64,000 nt of DNA from Algoriphagus antarcticus (GTDB lineage Bacteria; Bacteroidota; Bacteroidia; Cytophagales; Cyclobacteriaceae). The first letter of the stretch is position 1, and each line of letters opens with the position of its first letter. This document shows, in pieces, positions 41,557 through 50,682 of the stretch. Where the stretch lies: positions 58,062-122,061 of the forward strand of contig NZ_MSSW01000045.1 in assembly GCF_002150685.1 (NCBI RefSeq). The letters run 5' to 3'. The translations under genes were made by a program, and so were the position numbers. Below the pieces are notes generated by a model. The model worked only from the letters and a program-made list of their open reading frames with translations, was not told where the DNA came from and searched no databases.

Positions 41557-41787
41557 ATGAAAACTGTATCTCTAAAGATTGACGACTCCATTTTTGGAGA
41601 AACTGAAAAAATTCTTGCTCACCTCAAGAAGCCTCGAAATAGGTACATCAATGAAGCGCTTGAATTTTATAATCGATTTCAAAGACGTAAACTTCTGGAG
41701 AAAAAGCTTAAAAAGGAATCTGAGATGGTGAAAAATGAATCAATGAGCGTTCTCAAAGAATTTGAAGCAATTGACTATGCAGATTAA
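41557..41787 (+). CDS. Ribbon-helix-helix antitoxin of a MazF-type toxin
   Basis: 76 residues. The start MKTVSLKIDDSIFGETEKIL is the beta strand and first helix of an RHH (CopG/Arc) fold, and NRYINEALEFYNRFQRRK the second helix. The acidic/charged C terminus (KKLKKESEMVKNES) would wrap the toxin. The stop overlaps the toxin start by 11 bp. The palindrome directly upstream is a likely self-regulatory site. Confidence 0.82.
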   Translation: MKTVSLKIDDSIFGETEKILAHLKKPRNRYINEALEFYNRFQRRKLLEKKLKKESEMVKNESMSVLKEFEAIDYAD

Positions 41788-42124
41788 GCAGTATGAGTTG
41801 TGGATCGCTGATTTAAATCCTCAAATCGGAACAGAGCCTGGAAAAACGAGACCTATCTTGATAATACAGACAAACTTGTTGAACAATATACCTCATCCTT
41901 CAACGCTGATTTGCCCAATCACTACAAATATTATCGAAGGTGTGGATATTTTGAGAGTTCACTTAAAAAGTGGAATGGCAACCCTTCATCAGGACTGTGA
42001 TGTACTAATTGACCAAATTAGGGCGATAGATAATAAGCGATTAATCAAAAAAATTGGAAATCTTCCATCGGATTTAATTGAGCAAGTAAAAGAAAATTTA
42101 AAGATTATACTTGACTTGGAATAA
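41777..42124 (+). CDS. MazF/PemK-type mRNA interferase toxin
   Basis: Start at ATG 41777 (MQIKQYELWIADLNPQIGTE) gives 115 residues; an upstream ATG at 41762 is less typical. Motifs: GTEPGKTRPILIIQ with the conserved catalytic Arg in KTRP, STLICPITT and DVLIDQIRAID. These are diagnostic of the MazF/PemK fold. The toxin cleaves mRNA at short sites when the antitoxin is lost. It is translated with the RHH antitoxin through gene overlap. Confidence 0.9.
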   Translation: MQIKQYELWIADLNPQIGTEPGKTRPILIIQTNLLNNIPHPSTLICPITTNIIEGVDILRVHLKSGMATLHQDCDVLIDQIRAIDNKRLIKKIGNLPSDLIEQVKENLKIILDLE

Positions 42125-42165
42125 AACCAAAATGATATTTCCAGCCTTAGCAAAATTTAATGACC

Positions 42166-42188
42166 ATTGAGAATTGAACATTCTCAAT
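42166..42188. terminator. Weak hairpin between convergent genes
   Basis: ATTGAGAAT (42166-42174) pairs with ATTCTCAAT (42180-42188) around TGAAC, between the MazF-like gene and the minus-strand TVP38 gene. There is no long T run. Confidence 0.45.
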
Positions 42189-42198
42189 TGACAAGTAA

Positions 42199-42888
42199 TC
42201 ATTTTTTCCTCAAGTAATTATAAATCCCTCCCACACCGATTATTAGCATAGCTGCTCCAATAGTCCATTGCGAGGGACTGTTCAGAGATTCTTTGGCAGC
42301 AAGGAAAGAACTCGCTAGTACACCGGCTGAAAAGGCGATAACCGTGCGGGTAAGCATACCTGGAATACCATAGGCCAGTACTTTCCACAGCTTGATATTC
42401 ATGGATGCAAAGAGAAAATTGGAAATGGCAAAAGGAACAACAGGGGAGATTCTTACGAAGAATACCAGCGAACCTTCTTTTTCCTTTCTGGATTCTACTG
42501 CCTTTCGAAAGCCTGGGTTTTTCTTAAACAGTAGTTCAGTGAAAGCCATATTGGTGATTTTTCCCAAAGAATAACCCAACACAGAAGCCAGCGAATAACC
42601 CAAAATCAAAAATGGCAAAGAAACCCATCCATAGTAAAAACCTGAAGCTATGGCAATCAATGTGGTGGGAAGTAGTGCCAAGCCCATCAGCAGAGCTCCA
42701 ATCACTAAATAAGCAAGGTAGTCCAAGGGTGTGTGGAGAGGATAAGCTTCCAGAAAATCATAATTAGCAGCAAAAATGACACTTCCCAGAATAGGCATTG
42801 CGACAACCCAAAGCCATGCAAAAATCCCGGCAGGATGAGTGGCGAAGTAGCTACGGATTGTTTTGAATATGCTGCCCATTTTTGTCAT
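42199..42888 (-). CDS. TVP38/TMEM64 (VTT domain) membrane protein
   Basis: 229 residues with about six membrane helices. The VTT/SNARE-associated core is visible as LLPTTLIAIASGFYYGW (first re-entrant segment), ASVLGYSLGKITN, FFVRISPVVPFAISNFLFAS and AYGIPGMLTRTVIAFSAG. Bacterial DedA-related proteins of this type are thought to support lipid scrambling or transport at the inner membrane. It diverges from the trans-sulfuration gene with a 128-bp shared upstream region. Confidence 0.88.
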   Translation of the reverse strand: MTKMGSIFKTIRSYFATHPAGIFAWLWVVAMPILGSVIFAANYDFLEAYPLHTPLDYLAYLVIGALLMGLALLPTTLIAIASGFYYGWVSLPFLILGYSLASVLGYSLGKITNMAFTELLFKKNPGFRKAVESRKEKEGSLVFFVRISPVVPFAISNFLFASMNIKLWKVLAYGIPGMLTRTVIAFSAGVLASSFLAAKESLNSPSQWTIGAAMLIIGVGGIYNYLRKK

Positions 42889-43016
42889 ATTTGATTTATC
42901 ATCTATAGCTTTTCACTGGGAAAGTCTGCAAGTTTAACATGCATGGCCTAAAATCACCCCGAAAATGTCAAAAGGTTTTTTTCTCAAACGCCAAAAAAAA
43001 TCTAAACTAATTACGA

Positions 43017-44162
43017 ATGAAATTTGGAACAAAAGCCATACATGCCGGAATAGAACCGGATCCAGCCACAGGGGCAATTATGACTCCGATTTACCAGACG
43101 AGCACCTACGTGCAAACGTCACCTGGTGACCATAAGGGTTACGAGTATTCGCGCACCCACAATCCCACCCGTACTGCTTTGCAAAATAACTTGGCGGCGC
43201 TGGAAAATGGAAAGCATGGCATTTGTTTTTCCTCTGGTCTTGGAGCCATCGATGCGGTGGTCAAGCTTTTCAATCCAGGTGATGAGATCATCAGCACCAA
43301 TGACTTGTATGGCGGAACTTACCGTCTGTTCACCAAAGTGTACGAACGATATGGGATCAAATTCAAGTTCGTCTCCATGTCAGATGCTGGGGGAATCACT
43401 GACCATATTACAGACAAAACCAAAATGATCTGGGTGGAAACGCCTACTAATCCGATGATGAATATCATCGATATCGCAGCGGTGGCAAAGCTAAGTAGTG
43501 GAAACAAAATCATACTTGCTGTGGACAATACGTTTGCCTCTCCTTACCTGCAAAACCCGCTCGATCTTGGAGCTGATATCGTGATGCATTCGGTGACCAA
43601 ATACCTTGGTGGTCACTCCGACGTGGTGATGGGAGCATTAGTGGTAAATGAAGATGAGCTCGCAGAAAAACTGAAATTTATCCAAAATGCCTCTGGTGCG
43701 ATACCAGGCCCTCAGGATTGTTTCTTGGTTTTGAGAGGAATCAAAACTCTTCATCTCCGTATGGAGCGTCATTCTCAAAATGGCAAAACCATCGCGGCAT
43801 ATCTGAGAAACCACCCAAAAGTAGAAAAGGTCTATTGGCCGGGCTTTGAGGATCACCCAAATCATGAAATTGCGAGGAAGCAGATGCGAGATTATGGAGG
43901 AATGATCTCTTTTACTTTGGTAGGAAATAAGGAATCAGATGCTCGAAAAGTAATGGAAAACTTTCATTTGTTTTCTCTTGCTGAATCTCTTGGCGGCGTT
44001 GAATCACTTTGCGGACATCCGGCTTCTATGACTCATGCGAGTATCCCAAAGGTAGAGCGTGAGAAAGTAGGATTGGTGGATTCCCTGATCCGATTGAGTG
44101 TGGGAGTGGAGGATGCCGAAGATCTGAAGAATGATCTGGCAAGTGCATTGGGAAAGATTTAA
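43017..44162 (+). CDS. Cystathionine gamma-synthase/lyase-type PLP enzyme
   Basis: 381 residues, full length for the Cys/Met metabolism PLP family. The PLP lysine is Lys195 in SVTKYLGGHSDVVMG; other hallmarks are YEYSRTHNPTR, CFSSGLGAIDA, ETPTNPMMNIID and the C-terminal SLGGVESLCGHPASMTHA. The enzyme makes or cleaves cystathionine in methionine and cysteine metabolism. Sequence alone does not separate gamma-synthase from gamma-lyase (or beta-lyase); the motif ESLCGHPASMTHAS fits either. It stands alone. Confidence 0.9.
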   Translation: MKFGTKAIHAGIEPDPATGAIMTPIYQTSTYVQTSPGDHKGYEYSRTHNPTRTALQNNLAALENGKHGICFSSGLGAIDAVVKLFNPGDEIISTNDLYGGTYRLFTKVYERYGIKFKFVSMSDAGGITDHITDKTKMIWVETPTNPMMNIIDIAAVAKLSSGNKIILAVDNTFASPYLQNPLDLGADIVMHSVTKYLGGHSDVVMGALVVNEDELAEKLKFIQNASGAIPGPQDCFLVLRGIKTLHLRMERHSQNGKTIAAYLRNHPKVEKVYWPGFEDHPNHEIARKQMRDYGGMISFTLVGNKESDARKVMENFHLFSLAESLGGVESLCGHPASMTHASIPKVEREKVGLVDSLIRLSVGVEDAEDLKNDLASALGKI

Positions 44163-44256
44163 GATTTCAGCATTAATATATTTTAGCAGTTCGTGAATTT
44201 TTAACCGCGGGCAGCGCGGAGTTTTTTGCGGAGGTCGCAAGAATAGGTCTATTGCC

Positions 44257-44547
44257 GATCGTGCCGTTGGCACTCTGGTAATTTCCATTTGGCTTTGATA
44301 CCCCGAATTTCGCTGCGATGTATTCGGGGCTGCTATGAGTTTTGCCGTTGGCAAAAGGTCAAGGCAATAACAGCCATGTTAGCATGTGAATTTCGTTTGT
44401 TCTGGAATCATAGATGCCACCGATTTTCCTTATTGGGTAATTATTAATATTCGAAACCTTGCCAACGGCAAGGCCTGTAAAAGCCCAGAATGCAATTCTG
44501 GGTTATATGTATGTTTGATATATTTATAGAGTGCCAAAGGCACGATC
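44257..44547. repeat. Element A, isolated fifth copy (inverted relative to the array)
   Basis: 291 bp, the exact size of the array copies, with terminal inverted repeats GATCGTGCCGTTGGCACTCT and AGAGTGCCAAAGGCACGATC (one mismatch). The inner order is reversed relative to the array copies, so it lies in the other orientation. Just to the left (44203-44240) is an AACCGCGGGCAGCGCGGAGT stretch followed by TTTTTGCGGAGG, related to sequences flanking the array (about 17625-17665 and, inverted, 19078-19115). The remaining space between 44163 and 44642 has no gene. Confidence 0.92.
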
Positions 44548-44642
44548 CGTATTTTTCATCCCTAAATTTCCCAATCTCCGCAAGATTCGGGTTTTGGTAT
44601 TCTTTGAATCCATTTACTTTTGGATAACCTAGCAGTCAGAAC

Positions 44643-45491
44643 ATGAGCCAAAGCCAACCCATAAATTACCAGCGAATAGCCGAAGCGATTGCCTATATAC
44701 AGGCCAATTTCAAAAGGCAGCCATCCTTAGAGGAAATAGCCGAGCAGGTTCATCTGAGTCCTTTTCATTTCCAGCGCATGTTTAGTGATTGGGCAGGAGT
44801 GAGTCCCAAGAAGTTTATGCAATACCTCAGCGTGGAATATGCCAAGCAGCTTTTGCAAGGTAGGGAGGCAACTCTTTTTGAAGCAGCTCAGGAAATAGGA
44901 CTTTCAGGGACGGGAAGACTTCATGATTTGTTTGTGAAAATAGAGGGAATGACTCCGGGAGAGTTTAAGAATGGAGGGGAAAACCTCCTGATCAATTACA
45001 GCTTTGCTGACAGTCCCTTTGGAGAAATCATCGTGGCCTCTACACCAAAGGGCATTTGCCACCTTGCTTTTTTCTCAAATCAATCCGAAGGAGAAGCGAC
45101 GATGAAAGCTCGCTTTCCAAATGCTTCTTACTATCAATTGGTAGATGAAATCCAGCAGGAAGCTTTGTTTATTTTTCAGCATGATTGGAACAAACTCAAT
45201 CAGATAAAGTTGCATCTCCATGGCACCGCTTTTCAATTGAAAGTTTGGGAAGCATTATTGAGGATCCCAATGGGTAACCTGACAACCTATGGTAGCATTG
45301 CAACAGAGATAGAGAAACCAAAAGCTTCACGAGCTATTGGAACTGCCATCGGAAGTAATCCCGTTGCTTTCTTGATTCCCTGCCATCGAGTGATTCAGTC
45401 AAGCGGAACTATTGGAGGCTACATGTGGGGGAATACCAGGAAATCAGCTATTATCGGTTGGGAAGCTGCCCAGCTAAATGGAGAAGGCTAA
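44643..45491 (+). CDS. Ada-like AraC domain fused to O6-methylguanine-DNA methyltransferase
   Basis: 282 residues. Residues 7-108 are an AraC-type double helix-turn-helix (LEEIAEQVHLSPFHFQRMFS, EAAQEIGLSGTGRLHDLFVK). Residues 118-280 are the alkyltransferase with the active-site motif IPCHRV (Cys247), Arg finger and GTAFQLKVWEALLRIPMGNL. It lacks the N-terminal phosphotriester-repair Cys domain of E. coli Ada, so it is the shorter fusion. It removes alkyl groups from guanine O6 and probably activates repair genes. AlkB follows 9 bp downstream, making an alkylation-response operon. Confidence 0.92.
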   Translation: MSQSQPINYQRIAEAIAYIQANFKRQPSLEEIAEQVHLSPFHFQRMFSDWAGVSPKKFMQYLSVEYAKQLLQGREATLFEAAQEIGLSGTGRLHDLFVKIEGMTPGEFKNGGENLLINYSFADSPFGEIIVASTPKGICHLAFFSNQSEGEATMKARFPNASYYQLVDEIQQEALFIFQHDWNKLNQIKLHLHGTAFQLKVWEALLRIPMGNLTTYGSIATEIEKPKASRAIGTAIGSNPVAFLIPCHRVIQSSGTIGGYMWGNTRKSAIIGWEAAQLNGEG

Positions 45492-45500
45492 AACAAAGAA

Positions 45501-46109
45501 ATGGATTTATTTAATCAGGACTCTGTCGAGAAGGAAAACCTTTTACCCAAAGACGGTACAGTGAATTACTTTGGCAAAATTATGCCCATTCCCCAAGCTT
45601 TGACTTACCTAGATTATTTATTGAATGAGATTCAGTGGACGAATGATGTGGCGATTATTTTTGGGAAACGAATAGAAACCAAGCGAAAAGTAGCTTGGTA
45701 TGCAGAGAATGCTTTTGAGTATACCTATTCCAATACCACTAAAACAGCCTTGCCTTGGACAAAAGAATTGCTATCTCTCAAAGTACTAGTAGAAGAGAAA
45801 ACAGGGGAGACTTTTAATTCCTGTTTGCTTAATCTGTATCACAATGGATCTGAGGGGATGGGCTGGCACAGCGACGCAGAGACGGATATGAAAAAGAATG
45901 GTGCCATTGCTTCAGTCAGCTTTGGTGCTGAGCGTAAGTTTGCCTTCAGGCATAAAGTGTCTAAGGAGACAGTTTCACAGGTTTTGGAAAATGGAAGTTT
46001 GCTGGTGATGAAAGGAACTACCCAAACACACTGGGTTCATCGACTTCCACCCACAAAGCTCGTTTCGAAGCCAAGGGTTAATTTGACTTTTAGGACGATT
46101 GTAAGGTGA
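45501..46109 (+). CDS. AlkB-like 2-oxoglutarate/iron DNA dioxygenase
   Basis: 202 residues of the ALKBH2/3-like AlkB group. Iron ligands His123 and Asp125 in GWHSDAE and His180 in THWVHRLPP; 2-oxoglutarate arginines in PRVNLTFR. The enzyme oxidatively removes methyl lesions such as 1-methyladenine and 3-methylcytosine from DNA. It is co-transcribed with the Ada-like gene. Confidence 0.92.
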   Translation: MDLFNQDSVEKENLLPKDGTVNYFGKIMPIPQALTYLDYLLNEIQWTNDVAIIFGKRIETKRKVAWYAENAFEYTYSNTTKTALPWTKELLSLKVLVEEKTGETFNSCLLNLYHNGSEGMGWHSDAETDMKKNGAIASVSFGAERKFAFRHKVSKETVSQVLENGSLLVMKGTTQTHWVHRLPPTKLVSKPRVNLTFRTIVR

Positions 46110-46873
46110 ATTTGACTTATCTGGTTCAAGACTTCAGTCTGATCTAAAATAAATCTGTCTTCAGACTGCTCGAAATTCTGAAATAAAGGCCTAGGAGCGT
46201 AACTTCGGCACGCCCAATGAATTTTTTAATAATATTATTTACTCATAGTTTGTGTCTATGGCACAGACAAGTATTTATTTTCAGCTAGTCCTTGACTCAG
46301 TTTTCAAGCCTTCAATACTCGCCATTTTCAAATTTGAAGACTTCCGTATCCTGTCTTTCTTCGATGGATTTACTTTACACCATCCAGTATTTGATAGAAG
46401 CTTATTCAATCTTTCACGACTAAGTCAAAATAACCATTTCTCCATTTCTTTCAAATCAACCTAACTCTCTGCTTCCCATTGGATTTACTCTGCCACCCGA
46501 ATATTCAATGTTGATTCTAAAAGATTAAGAAATTGAGGTCAGCTTAAAAGGTTGCTAGCTGTTTCTATAGTACTTATGCGAACAGCAGCCGTTTACCAGA
46601 GCTTGAAAGATCCCGATGACAAAGGTGTGAAATTTTAACAGTGGGATTTGATTAAAAGGGTATTTAGGTGAGCTCGGATGGTGAGTTTTTCAAACCATTT
46701 TGGGATTTAAGCAAAATAAAATTTGGCGACTAGTAGGATTGAGGATTTTCTTAAATGAAATTTTTACGAAAAGGACAGAGTAGGATACTTGATCAATTTT
46801 TAACCTATATATTATGAAGTGTTTTCAAAAAAATCGCTTCACTTGTCATCTGCTTATTTAGGATAATTTATTT
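46110..46873. other. Long intergenic region
   Basis: About 760 bp. CAGTCTGA (46135-46142) and TCAGACTG (46161-46168) form a hairpin shortly after alkB, a possible weak terminator. A plus-strand frame at 46252-46464 (70 codons) has no recognisable features and is doubtful. No repeat family of this window recurs here. Confidence 0.4.
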
Positions 46874-49192
46874 ATGCACAGCCGATTATATCTACTGGGA
46901 GTAGTGCTTGTTTTGGCGTTATTCTTCTTTCCTTCTTGCGAAAAAGAAGTAGGGTCTGGCACTGAAAATCTTAAAATTCCAGATCAGGTCAGCTATAATT
47001 TTCATATTCGCCCGATTCTTTCTGACAACTGCTATGCTTGTCATGGTCCGGATGCGAATAAAAGGGAAGCAGACCTAAGGCTTGACACAGAAGAAGGTGC
47101 TTATTCAGCATTAAAAGAGTCCAAAGGTAAATTTGCATTAGTCGCAGGCAATGTCGAAGAATCGGTGCTTTACCATCGAATCACTTCCGATGATCCCGCT
47201 ATTATGATGCCGCCATCTGAATCCAACTTGAAACTAACCGATCGGGAAATCAAACTGATTGAAAAATGGATTCGACAGGGGGCTGAATATGAGCCGCATT
47301 GGGCCTTCGTGCCTCCCAAATCATCCGGACTTCCCAAAATAGAGCAAATATCCTGGCCCATAAACGAAGTTGATTATTTCATTTTAGCCAAACTGGAGGA
47401 GTCCGGAATGAAGCCTAATGAGAAATCCGATAAGGAAGCTCTGCTGAAAAGGGCGAGTTTAGATCTTACGGGTCTGCCTCCTACACTAGAAATGATGGAT
47501 GCATTCCTGGCTGATAATTCTGCCGATGCCTATGAAAAACTAGTGGATCGACTGCTTGCAAGTCCTGCTTATGGAGAAAAGATGGCCGTCTATTGGATGG
47601 ATATCGCTCGTTTTGCTGATTCTCACGGATTTCAGGATGACAGCTACCGGAGCCAATGGCCTTGGAGAGACTGGGTGATCCATGCCTTCAATGAAAATAT
47701 GCCCTATGACAAGTTTATTACCTGGCAGTTGGCAGGAGATCTAATACCACAAGCGACTAAGGAACAAATCCTGGCAACCGGATTTAATCGAAACCATAAA
47801 ATCACCGAAGAAGGAGGTGTTGTGGATGAGGAATATCGGGTAATGTACGTAACTGACCGAACCAATACAGTAAGCAAATCTCTTTTGGGGATCACCATGG
47901 AGTGTGCAGGTTGCCACGATCACAAGTACGATCCCATTTCTCAAAAAGAATACTATTCATTTTATTCCTTCTTTAATAACATCAAAGAAAGAGGGATTGA
48001 ATCTTCTGTAGGAGGTCCTGAAACTTATGCAAAACGTCCCCTGATGCAAATAAGCAATGCTGAGGTGGATTCTATTCTGACTTTTATCAATAAAAAAGAT
48101 ACCCTTGACCTGATTGTTTCCGTGATGGGAGACCTGGATTCCCTTCGGCCCACTTATGTGCTGGAACGTGGGGCTTATGACCAGCCAAGGGATACAGTGA
48201 CTGTCAAAACCCCTGAAGCAATTCTTTCTTTTGGTCCAAAGTATGAGAAAAACCGACTCGGATTGGCTGATTGGATGTTTAGTAGGGATAATCCTCTTAC
48301 TTCCAGAGTTTTTGTAAATCAGATTTGGCAGGAAATCTTTGGTAGTGGAATTGTTACTACTCCTGGGGATTTTGGGATGCAAGGGGCTTTGCCCACTCAT
48401 CCGGAACTTTTGGATTGGTTGTCTGTGGACTTGATGGAAAACAACTGGGATATGAAGCGACTGATCAAATACATCGTTACATCGGCGACGTATCGTCAGT
48501 CTGCTGTTATCACCAAAACACAGCTAGAAAAAGATCCCGACAATATATTGCTTGGCCGGGCTCCCCGTCATCGCATTAAAGCAGAATTTGTCCGTGACGT
48601 AATCCTGGCGAGCAGTGGCTTGCTCAACCGGGAAATAGGCGGGCCAAGTGTAAAACCTTATCAGCCGGACGGACTTTGGGAAGGTGCAACCTCAGGAAGG
48701 GGAATCTTATCGACATACAAACAGGATCACCATGAAAACTTGTACCGTCGTGGATTGTACAATTTCATCAAGCGGACTGTTCCTCCTCCTGCCATGACCA
48801 TTTTCGATGGCAGCAATCGGGATCAATGCGAGGTGCAAAGACCGATTACGAATACTCCTCTTCAGGCTTTGGTGATGCTCAATGATCCTACTGTTCTGGA
48901 AGCAAGTCGGGTTTTGGCAGGAAAATTACTTCAAGAATCCAGCAATTCTGAAACAAACATCCGAAAGGCTTTCCGACTCATAGTTTGTCGAAAACCTACC
49001 GAGCAGGAAGTCGCTATTCTCAAAAATTACTATGATGGAAGATTGCAGCTCCTGAAAGAGACAGATGCAATAGAACTGCTGGCAGTGGGAGAATATCCAG
49101 CTCCTGAGGGCTTGGACGCTATCCAGGTTGCCTCTCTCATGCAGGTGATTACCACTTTATATAATCTAGAAGAAACCATTTCTAAAACCTGA
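46874..49192 (+). CDS. Lipoprotein with cytochrome c, DUF1549 and DUF1553 domains
   Basis: 772 residues. A lipobox FFPSC (Cys22) indicates lipid anchoring. Then a planctomycete-type cytochrome c domain with heme motif CYACH (Cys53, Cys56, His57), DUF1549 (about 150-365, including MDIARFADSHGF and YDKFITWQLAGDLIP) with a second CxxCH, CAGCH (344-348), and DUF1553 (about 455-715, NPLTSRVFVNQIWQEIFGSG). The set is abundant in Planctomycetes and marine Bacteroidota and is thought to work with DUF1501 proteins on complex substrates outside the cell; the chemistry is unknown. First gene of a three-gene operon, 1 bp before the next ATG. Confidence 0.88.
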   Translation: MHSRLYLLGVVLVLALFFFPSCEKEVGSGTENLKIPDQVSYNFHIRPILSDNCYACHGPDANKREADLRLDTEEGAYSALKESKGKFALVAGNVEESVLYHRITSDDPAIMMPPSESNLKLTDREIKLIEKWIRQGAEYEPHWAFVPPKSSGLPKIEQISWPINEVDYFILAKLEESGMKPNEKSDKEALLKRASLDLTGLPPTLEMMDAFLADNSADAYEKLVDRLLASPAYGEKMAVYWMDIARFADSHGFQDDSYRSQWPWRDWVIHAFNENMPYDKFITWQLAGDLIPQATKEQILATGFNRNHKITEEGGVVDEEYRVMYVTDRTNTVSKSLLGITMECAGCHDHKYDPISQKEYYSFYSFFNNIKERGIESSVGGPETYAKRPLMQISNAEVDSILTFINKKDTLDLIVSVMGDLDSLRPTYVLERGAYDQPRDTVTVKTPEAILSFGPKYEKNRLGLADWMFSRDNPLTSRVFVNQIWQEIFGSGIVTTPGDFGMQGALPTHPELLDWLSVDLMENNWDMKRLIKYIVTSATYRQSAVITKTQLEKDPDNILLGRAPRHRIKAEFVRDVILASSGLLNREIGGPSVKPYQPDGLWEGATSGRGILSTYKQDHHENLYRRGLYNFIKRTVPPPAMTIFDGSNRDQCEVQRPITNTPLQALVMLNDPTVLEASRVLAGKLLQESSNSETNIRKAFRLIVCRKPTEQEVAILKNYYDGRLQLLKETDAIELLAVGEYPAPEGLDAIQVASLMQVITTLYNLEETISKT

Positions 49193-49193
49193 T

Positions 49194-50648
49194 ATGGAAA
49201 AAGATATTTTGGAACACCGATTAAACATTAATAGAAGAAGGTTTTTATCACACCTGAGCATGGGAGTGGGGAGTGTCGCGCTCGGTTCCTTATTGATGCC
49301 TGACTTATTTAAAGGCACTGGCAGTATGGATGCCGATATGATTCCTGGATTGCGGGACTTTGCTCCCAAAGCCAAACGAGTGATTTACCTCTTCCAAAAT
49401 GGAGCTCCTTCACAGATTGAGACATTTGATTACAAACCTAAGCTGAAGGAAATGTTTGGGCAGGAGCTTCCTGATTCTGTTCGGGGAGGTCAAAGATTGA
49501 CTGGGATGACGGCCAATCAGTCTTCATTTCCCCTAGTTGGATCCTTTGTTGATTTCAAGCAGTATGGCCAATCCGGAGCATGGATCAGTGACCTTTTGCC
49601 ATACACTGCAAAAATTGCCGATGATCTATGCATCGTGCGTTCTATGCATACAGAGGCTATAAACCATGACCCGGCGCTTACCTTTTTCCAGACGGGTGCT
49701 CAGCAGGGCAATAGACCTAGTATGGGATCATGGTTGAGTTATGGATTGGGAAGCGAAAACCAAAATTTGCCAGCTTTTACCGTATTGCTTTCCCGAGGAA
49801 TAGGTAACGGTCAGGGAGTATATTCTAAGCTTTGGACTAATGGCTTTTTGGATTCTGTCCATCAGGGAGTACAATTCAGCAGTGGGGAAGATCCAGTACT
49901 TTATCTTAAAGATCCCAAGGGATTGAGCAGGGAGGAAAGAAGGGTGATGTTGGATAATATTTCTGAGCTGAATCATATTTCCCATGAAAAATTAGGTGAC
50001 CCCGAGATCAACGCCAAAATCCAACAATATGAGATGGCTTACCGAATGCAGACGACAGTACCGGAAATCATGGACCTTAACAAAGAACCTGACTCTGTGA
50101 TCAAATTGTACGGGCCTGACTGCCTGGTTCCTGGGACTTATGCGGCAAATTGCCTTTTGGCCAGAAAACTCTCTGAAAGCGGGGTCCGCTTTGTCCAACT
50201 TTATCACCAAGGATGGGATCAGCATGGCAACTTGCCTTATGAAATTACCCATCAAGCCAAGGATACAGATCAGGCATCAGCTGCATTGGTGACCGATTTG
50301 AAACAACGTGGTCTTCTTGATGAGACCTTGGTAATCTGGGGAGGAGAATTTGGAAGGACTAATTACAGCCAGGGAAAATTGGATCCTGCCGATTACGGAC
50401 GTGATCATCATCCCCGATGCTTTAGTATTTGGATGGCAGGAGGAGGAGTAAAGCCTGGACTGATTTATGGCGAAACAGACGAATTGGGATACAATGTGGC
50501 CAAAGATCCTGTACATGTCCATGATTTTCAGGCTACCGTGCTGCACTTGATGGGGCTAGACCATGAAAAACTGATCTATAAACACCTAGGCCGAAGATTC
50601 AGATTAACAGATGTTTCCGGTCATGTGGTCAAAGATTTGATTGCGTAG
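49194..50648 (+). CDS. DUF1501 sulfatase-like fold protein, Tat-exported
   Basis: 484 residues. The N terminus has a twin-arginine type signal (NRRRFLSHLSMGVGSVALGS). The body shows DUF1501 features: YLFQNGAPSQIETFDYKPKL, EAINHDPALTFFQTG, QLYHQGWDQHG, VIWGGEFGRT and GRDHHPRCFSIWMAGGGVKPG. The fold is related to alkaline phosphatase/sulfatase enzymes, and DHH/HH residues may bind metal. The partner of the DUF1549 protein, translated from an ATG 2 bases past its stop. Substrate unknown. Confidence 0.9.
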   Translation: MEKDILEHRLNINRRRFLSHLSMGVGSVALGSLLMPDLFKGTGSMDADMIPGLRDFAPKAKRVIYLFQNGAPSQIETFDYKPKLKEMFGQELPDSVRGGQRLTGMTANQSSFPLVGSFVDFKQYGQSGAWISDLLPYTAKIADDLCIVRSMHTEAINHDPALTFFQTGAQQGNRPSMGSWLSYGLGSENQNLPAFTVLLSRGIGNGQGVYSKLWTNGFLDSVHQGVQFSSGEDPVLYLKDPKGLSREERRVMLDNISELNHISHEKLGDPEINAKIQQYEMAYRMQTTVPEIMDLNKEPDSVIKLYGPDCLVPGTYAANCLLARKLSESGVRFVQLYHQGWDQHGNLPYEITHQAKDTDQASAALVTDLKQRGLLDETLVIWGGEFGRTNYSQGKLDPADYGRDHHPRCFSIWMAGGGVKPGLIYGETDELGYNVAKDPVHVHDFQATVLHLMGLDHEKLIYKHLGRRFRLTDVSGHVVKDLIA

Positions 50649-50682
50649 AAAAATTCACCCGTCTATTAACACTAGCCCATTT

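Noticed and set aside
46252..46464. 70-codon plus-strand ORF in the gap before the cytochrome set
   Set aside because: Low-complexity Phe/Leu/Ser composition and no start signal; more likely chance.
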